Of a stretch of DNA of 64,000 nucleotides, positions 25,068 to 34,497 are shown one piece after another. A program made the translations under genes and the position numbers. The first letter of the stretch is position 1. The number at the start of each line of letters is the position of its first letter. The notes under the pieces are model-generated. The model saw only the letters and a program-made list of their open reading frames with translations. It was not told the origin of the DNA and made no database searches. Source of the DNA: Acidimicrobilacustris europaeus (GTDB lineage: Bacteria; Actinomycetota; Acidimicrobiia; Acidimicrobiales; Acidimicrobilacustridaceae); assembly GCA_965194515.1 (NCBI GenBank), contig OZ239146.1, forward strand, positions 1,922,001 to 1,986,000. The letters are read 5' to 3'.

Positions 25068-25859
25068 TCACTTACGCGGTGGGCGCGGCAGGAACGGACT
25101 CGTGCGGCGCACGTAGTCCTCGTAGCCCGGTCGACGCTTGACCAATGACTTCTCAAGCAAGGTCACGCCCGACACCCGACGCAACAATGTGGTCATCACA
25201 ACCGGGCCGATGACACCGAGCCAGGCCCAACCGCCAGCACCGAGTGAAACGAGGAAGATCCCGCACCACACGCTGGCATCACCGAAGTAATTGGGATGAC
25301 GGGTGTAGCGCCACAGTCCGCGATCCATGACCTGTCCAGCGGAAGCCGGGTCGGCTCGAAATGCTTTCAGCTGCGCGTCGCCAATGGACTCGAATCCGAA
25401 ACCGACCACCCAAACGATGGCGCCGAGGATGAGTGGCAGTACCCACCAGGAAGTTTTCGTGGCGATGCCGATACCGAACTGCAACGGCAGCGAGACAATC
25501 CACATGAGGATTCCCTGAAACACGTAGACGGTTCCGAGACTGACGAGCCAGAACTTTGCGCCGTGCTTCTTTCTCATGGCCTTGTAGCGATAGTCCTCGC
25601 CATGACCAAAGTTTCGAATGAAGAGGTGCAGCGATAGGCGCACTCCCCAGATCGTGACGAAGGTAAGCAACACGCCGGTACGGAGTGCGTCGACGTGCTG
25701 ATGCATCGCGGCGAACGACACCCAGCCCACAACAACAAATCCGAGAGACCAAATAGGGTCGACGATCGATGCGTTCCGAAAAAACAGGCTCACCACCCAC
25801 GTCGAAATCATGACGATGGCGATTGCGAGCGCGGACCACGCGAAGACAGACCAATGCAT
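25068..25859 (-). CDS. DUF1295 / steroid 5-alpha-reductase-like membrane protein
   Basis: Membrane protein of 263 residues with about six hydrophobic segments. The C-terminal block GLWRYTRHPNYFGDASVWCGIFLVSLGAG followed by LEKSLVKRRPGYEDYVRRTSPFLPRPPR is the DUF1295 signature, related to isoprenylcysteine methyltransferases and steroid 5-alpha reductases, with the NADPH- or SAM-binding RHPNYFG motif. Substrate unknown. ATG is 7 bases after TAGGGT. Confidence 0.85.
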   Translation of the reverse strand: MHWSVFAWSALAIAIVMISTWVVSLFFRNASIVDPIWSLGFVVVGWVSFAAMHQHVDALRTGVLLTFVTIWGVRLSLHLFIRNFGHGEDYRYKAMRKKHGAKFWLVSLGTVYVFQGILMWIVSLPLQFGIGIATKTSWWVLPLILGAIVWVVGFGFESIGDAQLKAFRADPASAGQVMDRGLWRYTRHPNYFGDASVWCGIFLVSLGAGGWAWLGVIGPVVMTTLLRRVSGVTLLEKSLVKRRPGYEDYVRRTSPFLPRPPRK

Positions 25860-25866
25860 GAGCAGA

Positions 25867-25872
25867 ACCCTA
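25867..25872 (-). promoter_or_regulatory. -10 element (TAGGGT) of DUF1295 gene, near-leaderless
   Basis: TAGGGT on the minus strand, seven bases before ATG 25859. Confidence 0.4.
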
Positions 25873-25908
25873 CGGGCTGGTCGTTTGTTCCGCTTGTTTT
25901 CCGGAGGG

Positions 25909-27204
25909 TCAGCGACCGTTTACCGCACGCAACGCGTCGACAAGGATCGAAGTGCCCTCGGCACATTCCTCATCGGTGAGCGTGAGCGGTGGAGCCACCC
26001 GCAGGCAATTGCCATACAGGCCACCCTTGCCAATGAGGAGCCCGTTTTCACGGCACTGCTCGAGAACTGCAGCGGCCGCGGCCGCATTCGGTTCACGGCC
26101 GTCGGCGCCTACGAGCTCAATGCCGACCATGAGGCCCTTGCCCCGAACATCGCCAACGATGGACAACTCCTCAGTGAGTGGGCGCAGTGCCGCAAACATC
26201 GTTGCGCCTTGGTGCAACGAATTGGCCTGCAGATCGTTGGCCAACAGGTAATCGAGATTCGCCAATGCGCCCGCGCACACGAGCGGGTTGCCCCCGAATG
26301 TCGAAATCGAATTGGCGTTAACGCTGTCCATCAATGACGCACAGGCAACAACACCAGCCATCGCGAGACCGTTCCCAAGACCCTTCGCGAACGTGAGGAT
26401 GTCGGGCTCAAGTCCGTGTGCTTGATAGCCCCAGAAGTTTTCGCCGGTACGACCCCATCCGGTTTGCACTTCATCAGTGATCCAAAGAATGCCGAACTCG
26501 CGACACACCTCTTGCAGTGCACCGAGCAACCCATCAGGCGGAACGGTAAAGCCGCCAACGCCTTGAATTGGTTCAGCAATCATGCACGCCACGTCACCCG
26601 CAGTTGTCGTGGCAATGACATGACGAAGATCTTCGACGATCGCGTCGACAAAACCCTTTTCGTCGCGATCGCGGAATGGCGAACGGAATGTGTCGCCGTT
26701 GTGCACGTACGACACTGCAAACGGCGAAAGACTCGACGATGACCAGCCGCGGTTTCCAGTAACGCCCATCGTGGCGAATGATCGGCCGTGGTAACTGTTA
26801 CGAAGGGCAAGTACCTGGTTCGAACGACGAACGGTCGAGGCCAACAACAAAGCGGTTTCGTTGGCTTCTGAGCCCGAAGTAGCAAAGAACACTTTGGCGT
26901 CGGGGATCCTCGACAACTCCCCCACCTTCTCGGCGAGTTCAATCATCGGCTCGACGAGATACAGCGTCGAGGTGTGAATCATCTTTCCGGCCTGCTCTTG
27001 AATCGCTTCAACAACTTCCGGAAGCGAATAGGCCGTCATCGTCGTGAGGATTCCGCCAAAGAAATCGAGATAACGCGTGCCTTCAGCATCGACAACGTGA
27101 CGACCCTCGCCGCTCACCAACGAGATCGGCTTTTCGTAATACAGCGCTAACCAATCCGGAAGCGCCCGGCGGTGGCGGGCCAGCAGCTCATCGTGCGTAG
27201 TCAC
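25909..27204 (-). CDS. class III PLP aminotransferase (GABA/AGXT2-type)
   Basis: Fold-type I, class III aminotransferase of 431 residues. The PLP-lysine motif is ILTFAKGLGNGLAMAGVV. Asp of the cofactor site is in LWITDEVQTGWGRTG, and the phosphate-binding SGSEANETA is at about residue 110. The plan is that of alanine-glyoxylate (AGXT2) and 4-aminobutyrate aminotransferases. Last gene of the leftward run ALDH, crotonase, acyl-CoA dehydrogenase, P450. With the polyamine transporter and aldehyde dehydrogenase near by, GABA or a similar omega-amino acid is a fair substrate guess. Start is GTG 27204. Confidence 0.87.
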   Translation of the reverse strand: MTTHDELLARHRRALPDWLALYYEKPISLVSGEGRHVVDAEGTRYLDFFGGILTTMTAYSLPEVVEAIQEQAGKMIHTSTLYLVEPMIELAEKVGELSRIPDAKVFFATSGSEANETALLLASTVRRSNQVLALRNSYHGRSFATMGVTGNRGWSSSSLSPFAVSYVHNGDTFRSPFRDRDEKGFVDAIVEDLRHVIATTTAGDVACMIAEPIQGVGGFTVPPDGLLGALQEVCREFGILWITDEVQTGWGRTGENFWGYQAHGLEPDILTFAKGLGNGLAMAGVVACASLMDSVNANSISTFGGNPLVCAGALANLDYLLANDLQANSLHQGATMFAALRPLTEELSIVGDVRGKGLMVGIELVGADGREPNAAAAAAVLEQCRENGLLIGKGGLYGNCLRVAPPLTLTDEECAEGTSILVDALRAVNGR

Positions 27205-27233
27205 GGGCAGATCTTGTCACCCATCGAACGACT

Positions 27234-28448
27234 TCAGCGAAGCGAAAGTTGCAGAGAATCCATGCCTCTCAGCACGAGTCGGCCGTTCCATGCTGGTGCG
27301 CTCATCGCCTGCAGTTCAGGGAAGCGCCGAATCAGGCGCGTGATCGCAATTGTGCCTTCCATGCGGGCAAGCGAGGCCCCAAGGCAATGATGGGTGCCAC
27401 TGCCAAAAGCGAGGTGACGAGCGGCATCGGCACGGCGCAGATCGAGCTGATCGGCCGTTGGCCCGAACACCGCGGGATCGCGATTGGCTGACCCAAGACT
27501 TGTCAGAACGAACGTGCCTGCCGCCACGTCGTGTCCACCGACCTGAATCGGTTCAAGGGTGATCCGTCGCGAGATCTGCACTGGTGAGTCATAGCGAAGA
27601 AGCTCGTCGATGGCCGTCGCCTCAACGGTTGGGTCATCACGTAACAGCTCAAGTTGGTCTCGGTTCTGCAGCAACGCCCAAGTTCCATTGCCAATGAGGT
27701 TCACCGTGGTTTCGTGACCAGCAATAAACAAGACATTCACTTGGTCGATGAGTTCGACGTCGGAAAGGACATCGCCATTGTCCTCAGCGAGAATCAACGC
27801 GCTGAGCAAGTCATCACCGAGGTTCGAACGCTTCCACTCAATGACATTGGCTATGTGCTCACGCAGATTCTCGCCAGCAATCACTGCAGCCATGAGCTCT
27901 TCCGGGCCGATCGTGAAATCGAGAATCTTCACCAGTGTGTGTGACCACTCACGCAATTGCGCGCTATCGCCGTCAGGCATTCCCAACATTTCAGAAATGA
28001 CCGCGAACGGAAGCGGGAAGGCGAGATCGGCGATCAAATCCATCTCGCCGCGATCGGCCACTGCATCGAGATGTTCGTCCACGATGCGTTCGATCATCGG
28101 CGCAAGATCGGCCACCCGGCGCGGCGTGAACACACTGCTTACGAGTTTGCGAAGGCGTGTGTGATCGGGCGGATCAATGTTGAGGATCGAAGTGTCCTCT
28201 CGCGGTGCCTTGTCGGGGAACAACTCGGCGCGCATCTTCGCCCGATCACGAGGATCCTCACCCAAGATCTCCATCGCTTTGCGCACATCAACACTCAATG
28301 TGACGTCGCGAAGGAGCTGCACCGACTCGGCATGGCTGAACACAATCCACGGCCCAAACGGCGTCTGCTGGATCGGCTCGCTTTCGCGCTCAACGCGATA
28401 TTCCTCGTAGGGATTCTCGGCGAAGCCAGGCGCGAACGGATTGAACAT
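27234..28448 (-). CDS. cytochrome P450
   Basis: Bacterial class I P450, 404 residues. Oxygen-binding helix I motif AGHETTVNLIGNG, the K-helix EATAIDELLRYDSPVQISRR, and the haem-binding FGSGTHHCLGASLARME with the Cys ligand are complete. Soluble, needing ferredoxin partners encoded elsewhere. It lies 38 bases after the acyl-CoA dehydrogenase gene on the same strand. Substrate unknown; a lipid or steroid-like acyl compound is possible from the context. Confidence 0.92.
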   Translation of the reverse strand: MFNPFAPGFAENPYEEYRVERESEPIQQTPFGPWIVFSHAESVQLLRDVTLSVDVRKAMEILGEDPRDRAKMRAELFPDKAPREDTSILNIDPPDHTRLRKLVSSVFTPRRVADLAPMIERIVDEHLDAVADRGEMDLIADLAFPLPFAVISEMLGMPDGDSAQLREWSHTLVKILDFTIGPEELMAAVIAGENLREHIANVIEWKRSNLGDDLLSALILAEDNGDVLSDVELIDQVNVLFIAGHETTVNLIGNGTWALLQNRDQLELLRDDPTVEATAIDELLRYDSPVQISRRITLEPIQVGGHDVAAGTFVLTSLGSANRDPAVFGPTADQLDLRRADAARHLAFGSGTHHCLGASLARMEGTIAITRLIRRFPELQAMSAPAWNGRLVLRGMDSLQLSLR

Positions 28449-28486
28449 GGGGAATGTCTACAGCCAGTTGTCCAAAACCGTGAAGG

Positions 28487-29704
28487 TCAGTGCGGCAGTT
28501 CGCGAAACGGCGTCGTGCGGTCGTTACCCGGTTCGCGGGGAAGTCCGAGCACTCGCTCGCCGACGATGTTTCGCTGCACGTCTTCCGTGCCGCCACCGAT
28601 GCGGGCCATCCACTGCCCCATGAACACCATGGTCTGCCAGTAGCCATCGTCGATGGCGTCAGAACCCCACAACATCCCGTCTGCGCCCATGAGCGACTCG
28701 ACCAAGTCACCCTGGAAAGCAAGGCGGTCGGAGATCGCAATCTTCATGGTCGAAACCTCAGGCCCCGGCGCAATGCCCTTCGAAGCGGCGGTACGCGTGC
28801 GATAACCGATGTACTTCGAGATTTGGTAGCTCGTGTAGAGCTTCATGAGTTCCTGGCGAACAACCGGGTCATTCACACGGCCGTACTGCTGCGCGAGTCG
28901 AAGCACGCCAGCAAACCCGTCACCATGGCCAGCGCCGATATCGGCACGCTCGCTGGTGAGTGTGGTCATGGCCACGGCCCAACCACCGTTCACTTCACCG
29001 AGCACGTTCTCTTTCGGAATGCGAACTTCCTCGAGAAACACCTCGTTGAACTCGGCGCCACCGGTTGCCTGCACGAGCGGACGAACTTCAATGCCCGGCG
29101 AACGCATATCAACAAGGAAGTAGGTGATGCCGCGATGCTTCGGCGCGTCCCAATCGGTACGGGCCAACAACATGCCCCAATCAGCAACATGTGCCGACGA
29201 GGTCCAGACCTTCTGACCGCTCACGACCCATTCGTCGCCATCGAGTTCAGCCCTGGTGCGAAGCGCAGCAAGATCGGAGCCAGCATTCGGTTCGCTGAAC
29301 AACTGACACCACACCTGCTCACCGCGCAGAATTGAAGGAAGGAACTCCTTCTTCTGTTCTTCGGTGCCGTGCACGATGATCGACGGACCAACCATGCCGG
29401 TGGCCTGAGCAAACATGCCCACCGCGAGGTCGTACTTGTGCTCTTCCTCAAGGAAGATGCCCTGTTGCAAACCGGTAAGGCCACGACCACCAAATTCGAC
29501 CGGCCACGTAAGACCAGCCCAACCGTTCTCGGCTTTGGTGCGCTGCCAATCACGACAGGCCTGAACATGGGCATGCTCGTCTTCGGAAAGCGTGCTCATC
29601 ACATTTCGTGGAGCACCTGCAGCCTTCACCGTTGAGTGCTGGTCAAGGAACGCTCGGCACTCGGCGCGAAATGCGGCTTCTTCTGGTGTCTCTTCGAAAT
29701 CCAT
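28487..29704 (-). CDS. acyl-CoA dehydrogenase family protein
   Basis: FAD enzyme of the acyl-CoA dehydrogenase family, 405 residues. Landmarks are WPVEFGGRGLTGLQQGIFLEEEHKY, QLFSEPNAGSDLAALRTRAELDGDEWVVSGQKVWTSSAHVADWGMLLARTD and the C-terminal GGTEDVQRNIVGERVLGLPREPG. This class oxidises acyl-CoA or steroid-side-chain CoA esters in actinobacteria, often as heteromers. A GGGGGA ribosome site precedes ATG 29704. It lies 39 bases after the crotonase gene. Confidence 0.9.
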   Translation of the reverse strand: MDFEETPEEAAFRAECRAFLDQHSTVKAAGAPRNVMSTLSEDEHAHVQACRDWQRTKAENGWAGLTWPVEFGGRGLTGLQQGIFLEEEHKYDLAVGMFAQATGMVGPSIIVHGTEEQKKEFLPSILRGEQVWCQLFSEPNAGSDLAALRTRAELDGDEWVVSGQKVWTSSAHVADWGMLLARTDWDAPKHRGITYFLVDMRSPGIEVRPLVQATGGAEFNEVFLEEVRIPKENVLGEVNGGWAVAMTTLTSERADIGAGHGDGFAGVLRLAQQYGRVNDPVVRQELMKLYTSYQISKYIGYRTRTAASKGIAPGPEVSTMKIAISDRLAFQGDLVESLMGADGMLWGSDAIDDGYWQTMVFMGQWMARIGGGTEDVQRNIVGERVLGLPREPGNDRTTPFRELPH

Positions 29705-29743
29705 GGTTCCCCCTACGTACGTGTGGCCATCATTGCCGGTGAC

Positions 29744-30496
29744 TCAGCGGCCCGACCAATTCGGGGGGCGCTTTTCGAAAAAGGCCATCACGCCCTCGCG
29801 AGTGTCTTCGGCATTGCGGATGACATCTTCCGATTCGAGGGTTTCTTCCCAGCCGTGAACTTCATCAGGCGCATCAAGCGAGGCCAAGAACCGCATCGTT
29901 TCGCGAACCGCTACCGGGCCATTGGCGCAGATACGTTCGGCCAGACCAACTGCATCGTCGAGCGCATCGCCGGCATTGGAAAGGATGCTGGCGAGACCGA
30001 GTTTGTACGCCCGCTTGGCATCAATGGAATCGCCAGTGAGCAGAAGTTCACGTGCAACATTTCGCGGCAGCGCCTTGGGAGCACGGAACAGACCTCCACA
30101 GATCGGCACGAGGCTCCGCTTCACTTCTGGCAATCCAAACTCGGCGGTCTTCGACGCAACGACAAGATCGCAGGACAACACGACTTCGAACCCACCGCCA
30201 AGCGCGGCACCTTCCACCGCAGCGATGAGGGGCTTGGTGCGATAGCGGCGAATGATCCCGTACTGTCCGCCCCGATCGGTGGAATGAACGCCGGCACGCA
30301 TATCAGTGCCCGCACAGAACACCGACTTCGTTCCGGTGATGACGCCGGCCCAAAGTTCGGAATCGTCTTCAAGTCGATTCAGCGCCTCGTCGATGCCTTC
30401 AGCGAGTTCGACATCGATCGCGTTTCGCTTTTCTTCACGCTCAAGACGAATGACCAGTACCCGGCCACGAACTTCAGTCTTTACGGTTTCGGACAC
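29744..30496 (-). CDS. enoyl-CoA hydratase/isomerase (crotonase) family protein
   Basis: Crotonase-fold protein of 250 residues. Oxyanion-hole parts are FCAGTDM and GAALGGGFE. Both acid/base glutamates of true hydratases are present, one in GGGFEVV and one in FGLPEVK. It should add water across a trans-2-enoyl-CoA bond. Start GTG 30496 has a GAGGAG ribosome site six bases upstream. It is 22 bases after the aldehyde dehydrogenase gene in the same direction. Confidence 0.88.
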   Translation of the reverse strand: MSETVKTEVRGRVLVIRLEREEKRNAIDVELAEGIDEALNRLEDDSELWAGVITGTKSVFCAGTDMRAGVHSTDRGGQYGIIRRYRTKPLIAAVEGAALGGGFEVVLSCDLVVASKTAEFGLPEVKRSLVPICGGLFRAPKALPRNVARELLLTGDSIDAKRAYKLGLASILSNAGDALDDAVGLAERICANGPVAVRETMRFLASLDAPDEVHGWEETLESEDVIRNAEDTREGVMAFFEKRPPNWSGR

Positions 30497-30518
30497 GGGT
30501 TCTCCTCGATCGAAAGTC

Positions 30519-31940
30519 TCAGTGCTTAATCATGACGTGTTTGAGCTCGGTGTAGTGCTCAAGCGCGTACTTCGACATGTCTTTGCCGTAACCGCTGTTC
30601 TTGAATCCGCCATGTGGGAATTCGGAAACGATCGGAATGTGATCGTTCACCCACACCGTGCCGAACATCATTGAACGAGACATGCGCATGGCCCGACCAA
30701 CATCTCGGGTCCAAACTGACGCAGCCAATCCGTAGTCGACATCGTTGGCCCAAGCGAGTGCTTGAGCTTCGTCGGTGAACTTCTGCACGCTGATTACAGG
30801 CCCGAACACTTCGCGTTGCACGAGTTCCGAATCCTGCGCCGGTCCCGCAACCACTGTGGGTGCATAGAAGTAGCCAGGGCGATCAAGGGTTTCGCCGCCG
30901 ACGACGACTCGCGCGCCTGACGAAACCGCTCGACTCACCATGCCATCGACTCGATCGCGTTGCGATGCCGAAATAACTGGGCCGACGTTGGTTGCCGGGT
31001 CGTTGGGATCGCCAGTGATCAGCGCGCCAACCGATGCTTCGAGTGCAGCAACGAGATCATCGAACACGCCAGGGCCGGCGATCACACGACATGGCGCGGT
31101 GCAGTCCTGCCCGGAGTTGTAATAACCGGTCTCGGTAAGCGTCGCGACCACCGTCTCGATATCGGCATCGTCGAACACCACAACAGGTGCTTTGCCACCA
31201 AGTTCAAGATGCACGCGCTTCAACGTGTCGGCAGCGTTGCGCGCAATCATCTTTCCGGTGTTTACATCGCCGGTGAGCGACAGCATCGCAATACCCGGGT
31301 GGCGAACAATTGCATCGCCCGCAGTTTCGCCCTGACCAACAACAACATTGAACACACCTGCAGGAAGAATCCCTTCGGTGAGTTCCGCCAAACGAAACGC
31401 GGTAAACGGCGTGAGTTCCGATGGCTTCAAAATAAATGTGTTGCCAACGGCGAGCGCGGGACCCATTTTCCAGATCGCCATATTCAGCGGATAGTTCCAC
31501 GGAGCAATGCCGGCGACAACGCCAAGCGGATCGCGCCGCAGCATCGAGGTGTGGTCATCCATGTATTCGCCCGCGGCCTGCGCGTCCATCGTGCGCGCCG
31601 CTCCTGCGAAGAACCGAAGGTTGTCGATCGTGAGGTCGAATTCGAAGTCGATAATCGAGACCGGCTTCCCAACGTTCTCGCCTTCAATGGCTTTCAACTC
31701 GTCGAGATTCTCTTCAAGCCGGTCGGCCAGCGCGAGTAACGCTTCTGACCGAGTGCGCGGGGTTGCTGTCCCCCATTCGGCAAATGCCGCTTTCGCCGCG
31801 TTCACCGCAGCATCGACATCAGCCGCATCGCTTGACGGCACTGAAGCAATGACGGCTCCGGTCGCTGGAGCAAGCACCTCGTCGGTTACCCCGCTTTGGG
31901 CCGGAACCCATTTCCCACCAATGAAATTGAGATGTGCCAC
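30519..31940 (-). CDS. NAD(P)-dependent aldehyde dehydrogenase, gamma-aminobutyraldehyde dehydrogenase-like
   Basis: Aldehyde dehydrogenase of 473 residues. The catalytic Cys is in YYNSGQDCTAPCR, the Glu in LELGGKAPVVV, and the cofactor region in GVVAGIAPWNYPLNMAIWKMGPALAVGNT. The C-terminal YALEHYTELKHVMIKH is the hallmark of gamma-aminobutyraldehyde dehydrogenases. GTG 31940 with AAGGGAG seven bases upstream fits the normal AHLNFIGGKWV opening; the open frame runs 59 codons further but looks non-coding. It is divergent from the PotABCD-like transporter, so putrescine-derived aldehyde is a likely substrate. Confidence 0.87.
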   Translation of the reverse strand: MAHLNFIGGKWVPAQSGVTDEVLAPATGAVIASVPSSDAADVDAAVNAAKAAFAEWGTATPRTRSEALLALADRLEENLDELKAIEGENVGKPVSIIDFEFDLTIDNLRFFAGAARTMDAQAAGEYMDDHTSMLRRDPLGVVAGIAPWNYPLNMAIWKMGPALAVGNTFILKPSELTPFTAFRLAELTEGILPAGVFNVVVGQGETAGDAIVRHPGIAMLSLTGDVNTGKMIARNAADTLKRVHLELGGKAPVVVFDDADIETVVATLTETGYYNSGQDCTAPCRVIAGPGVFDDLVAALEASVGALITGDPNDPATNVGPVISASQRDRVDGMVSRAVSSGARVVVGGETLDRPGYFYAPTVVAGPAQDSELVQREVFGPVISVQKFTDEAQALAWANDVDYGLAASVWTRDVGRAMRMSRSMMFGTVWVNDHIPIVSEFPHGGFKNSGYGKDMSKYALEHYTELKHVMIKH

Positions 31941-32170
31941 GACGACTCCCTTTCTTTCCCCCCGCATCGTGGGCCACGAGCGCCGAAACCGCAAGGAATC
32001 AACCGAAATCGGGCCATGAGAGAGGCCCGTCATCAAGTGTTCACCGTCTCGCCATCGGTCAATTCTTGCGGTGAGCCCGAATTCTTGTGATCCTTTCCCA
32101 TTCCACCGGGCGCCCAAACGGTCTGCCCGAGACTTCGGAGGGGTGAGAGCTGACAGAGAACTCGATTGCT
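31941..32170. promoter_or_regulatory. divergent promoter region, aldehyde dehydrogenase / polyamine transporter
   Basis: A 230-base gap between two divergent operons (ALDH leftward, PotABCD-like rightward). No gene is seen in it. A GGAGGGGTGAGAG stretch sits about 25 bases before potA, too far to be its ribosome site. I could not fix promoter boxes. A shared regulator site for polyamine response would be expected here, but none was identified. Confidence 0.4.
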
Positions 32171-33319
32171 ATGACGTCTCCTGCTGCGGCCGATTCGGCC
32201 CCAGTCATCGAGATCGATCATGTCGTGAAGCGATTCGGCGAGTTCGTCGCGGTCGACGATGTTGATTTCTCGATTGGTCAAGGCGAGTTCTTCTCAATGC
32301 TCGGCCCATCAGGTTGTGGAAAGACCACGACACTGCGAATGATCGCTGGCTTCGAACAGCCCACCAGCGGGGCCATACGTCTCGATGGTGTCGATGTTTC
32401 AAAGGTGCCGCCGAATAGGCGCGACGTAAACACCGTCTTCCAGCAGTACGCGCTGTTCCCTCATATGAATGTCTTCGACAACGTGGCCTTCGGACCGCAG
32501 TCGAAGAAGGCGGACAAGGACACGATCAAAAAGCGCGTCAGCGAAATGCTCGAGGTCGTCCGCCTGACCGAGTTCGCAAGTCGCCGGCCCACTCAGCTTT
32601 CTGGCGGTCAGCAACAGCGAGTGGCGCTTGCTCGTGCGTTGGTCAACCTCCCTAAGGCACTGCTTCTCGACGAACCCCTCGGCGCGCTCGACCTCAAGCT
32701 TCGCCACGCCATGCAGTTCGAACTAAAGCGGATCCAGCGTGAGGTCGGCATCACGTTCGTGTACGTCACCCATGATCAAGAAGAAGCGCTCACCATGAGT
32801 GACCGCATCGCTGTCATGTCAGACGGTCGCGTCGAACAAATCGGCACCCCCGCCGAGATCTATGACAACCCCGCAAGCGTGTTCGTTGCCGGATTCATCG
32901 GCCAGGCAAACCTTTGGCCAGCGACTATTACTGAACACGCGACAGGTACAACACGAGTGACTGCACTCGGCGGAGCTTCTCTTTGTGGCTCCTGCGGAGA
33001 TCACACACTCGCTGTTGGATCAGAAGTGACGCTCATGGTTCGTCCCGAGCGCATCTCAATCTCACTGACACAACCGACGTCACAAAATGGTGGCGATCAA
33101 TCAGTGAGCGCAACCGTTTCCGACCTCGCGTTCCAAGGCCCGATCGTTCGACTCGCGCTCGAAGCAGCCGACGGTTCGCCGATCATCGCCAATGTCGATC
33201 CCGATGCCGACCTTCCGCTTCTTCGCCCTGGCGACAGCGTGTGGGCATCGTGGGCGCAGAGCGCCGCTTGCGTTCTGCCATCTGTTCCCAACCAACAACC
33301 GCAATTACTGGAGGACTGA
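32171..33319 (+). CDS. potA: ABC transporter ATP-binding protein, spermidine/putrescine type (PotA-like)
   Basis: ABC ATPase of 382 residues that powers polyamine uptake. Walker A is GPSGCGKTT at about residue 49, the Q-loop is VFQQYALFPH, the signature LSGGQQQRVALARAL, Walker B LLLDEPLGALD, and the switch His in YVTHDQEEAL. A TOBE domain fills the last 120 residues, as in PotA. First gene of a four-gene operon with the binding protein and two permeases; the next start is only two bases after its stop. Confidence 0.9.
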   Translation: MTSPAAADSAPVIEIDHVVKRFGEFVAVDDVDFSIGQGEFFSMLGPSGCGKTTTLRMIAGFEQPTSGAIRLDGVDVSKVPPNRRDVNTVFQQYALFPHMNVFDNVAFGPQSKKADKDTIKKRVSEMLEVVRLTEFASRRPTQLSGGQQQRVALARALVNLPKALLLDEPLGALDLKLRHAMQFELKRIQREVGITFVYVTHDQEEALTMSDRIAVMSDGRVEQIGTPAEIYDNPASVFVAGFIGQANLWPATITEHATGTTRVTALGGASLCGSCGDHTLAVGSEVTLMVRPERISISLTQPTSQNGGDQSVSATVSDLAFQGPIVRLALEAADGSPIIANVDPDADLPLLRPGDSVWASWAQSAACVLPSVPNQQPQLLED

Positions 33320-33321
33320 CC

Positions 33322-34488
33322 ATGACCAAACCAATCGACCCCGAGCTCCTTGAGGCCATGGCCCAGCACCGAACATCGCGCCGCCGATTCCTCGGCATGG
33401 GCGGCCTTGCCCTTGGTGGTCTTGCGATGGGCCCAACACTTCTTGCTGCATGCAGTTCCGACTCGAACAGCAGTGGAGGTGGCAGCAGTGATGGCATCAC
33501 CGTTCTGAACTGGCCGCTCTATATCGAAGGCGACGAGCCCAGCACCTCGGCAACACTCAAGGGCTTCACGTCCTCAACCGGCATCAAGGTCGATTACAGA
33601 AACAGCATCGACGGCAACGAGTCGTTCAACACGAAGTACCAGGCCACGCTCGAAAAGGGCCAAGGAATTGGCGCCGACCTCATCGTGCTCACGTCGTGGA
33701 ACGCCGCTGCTTACATCGGCGCAAATCTGGTGCAGCCGTTCGACAGCGCCGCATTCCCCAATAAGAAGAACGTGATCTCTCGACTCGCCAACCCGTCATG
33801 GGATCCAGGACGCGCGAACTCGATTCCGTGGGCCGTTGGTCAAACCGGTCTCGCCTACTGGCCTGACAAAGTCGGCGGAAAGATCACCGACGTCAACGCC
33901 ATCTTCGACCCGAAGTTCAAGGGCAAGGTCACGATTCTCGACGAAATGCGCGACACCGTTGGTCTCACCATGCTCGGTATGGGAGCCAACCCGACTACCG
34001 GAACAACGGCGCAAATGCTTGCCGCAGTCGACAAGATTGAAAAGGCCCGAGACGCAGGTCAGTTCAAGAAGGTCACTGGCAATAGCTACACCGAAGACCT
34101 TGCCATCGGCGATACATGGATTGCCGTTGCATGGTCTGGCGATGTCGCGCAGTTGCAGGCCGACAATCCCGGCCTTGAATGGGTCATCCCGAGTCAGGGC
34201 GGAATGCTGTGGGTCGACAACGCCATGATTCCCGTTGGCGCGAAGAACCCCGAGGGTGCAAACAAACTCCTCAACTACGTCTACGACCCTGCCGTTGCTG
34301 GTCCGTTGTACGAAAGCATCTTGTACATCCCGCCGGTCACCGGCGCCGAGAAGTACATGACCGCGACCGCTCAGGCCAGCCCCTTCATCGTTCCGCCGGC
34401 AACTCCGCCGTTGTACGAGTTCGATGTCATCAGCCCAGACGTTGCCGAAGAAGTAGAGCGCGCATTCGTTGCCGCGACCGAGCAGTAA
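33322..34488 (+). CDS. potD: extracellular polyamine-type substrate-binding lipoprotein (PotD-like)
   Basis: Periplasmic-type binding protein of 388 residues with a twin-arginine motif RRRFLGMGGLALGG followed by lipobox LLAAC, so probably a Tat-exported lipoprotein. The mature part has VLNWPLYIEGDEPS, the PotD-like opening, then DLIVLTSWNAAAYIG, SIPWAVGQTGLAYW and VIPSQGGMLWVDNAMIPVGAKN. GGAGG lies seven bases before ATG 33322. Binds the substrate outside the cell and delivers it to the permease pair. Confidence 0.88.
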   Translation: MTKPIDPELLEAMAQHRTSRRRFLGMGGLALGGLAMGPTLLAACSSDSNSSGGGSSDGITVLNWPLYIEGDEPSTSATLKGFTSSTGIKVDYRNSIDGNESFNTKYQATLEKGQGIGADLIVLTSWNAAAYIGANLVQPFDSAAFPNKKNVISRLANPSWDPGRANSIPWAVGQTGLAYWPDKVGGKITDVNAIFDPKFKGKVTILDEMRDTVGLTMLGMGANPTTGTTAQMLAAVDKIEKARDAGQFKKVTGNSYTEDLAIGDTWIAVAWSGDVAQLQADNPGLEWVIPSQGGMLWVDNAMIPVGAKNPEGANKLLNYVYDPAVAGPLYESILYIPPVTGAEKYMTATAQASPFIVPPATPPLYEFDVISPDVAEEVERAFVAATEQ

Positions 34489-34497
34489 CACCGCTCA

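Noticed and set aside
29636..30529. Rightward frame of 297 codons across the crotonase gene
   Set aside because: Opposite strand holds an intact crotonase with both catalytic Glu; this frame shows no family signature.
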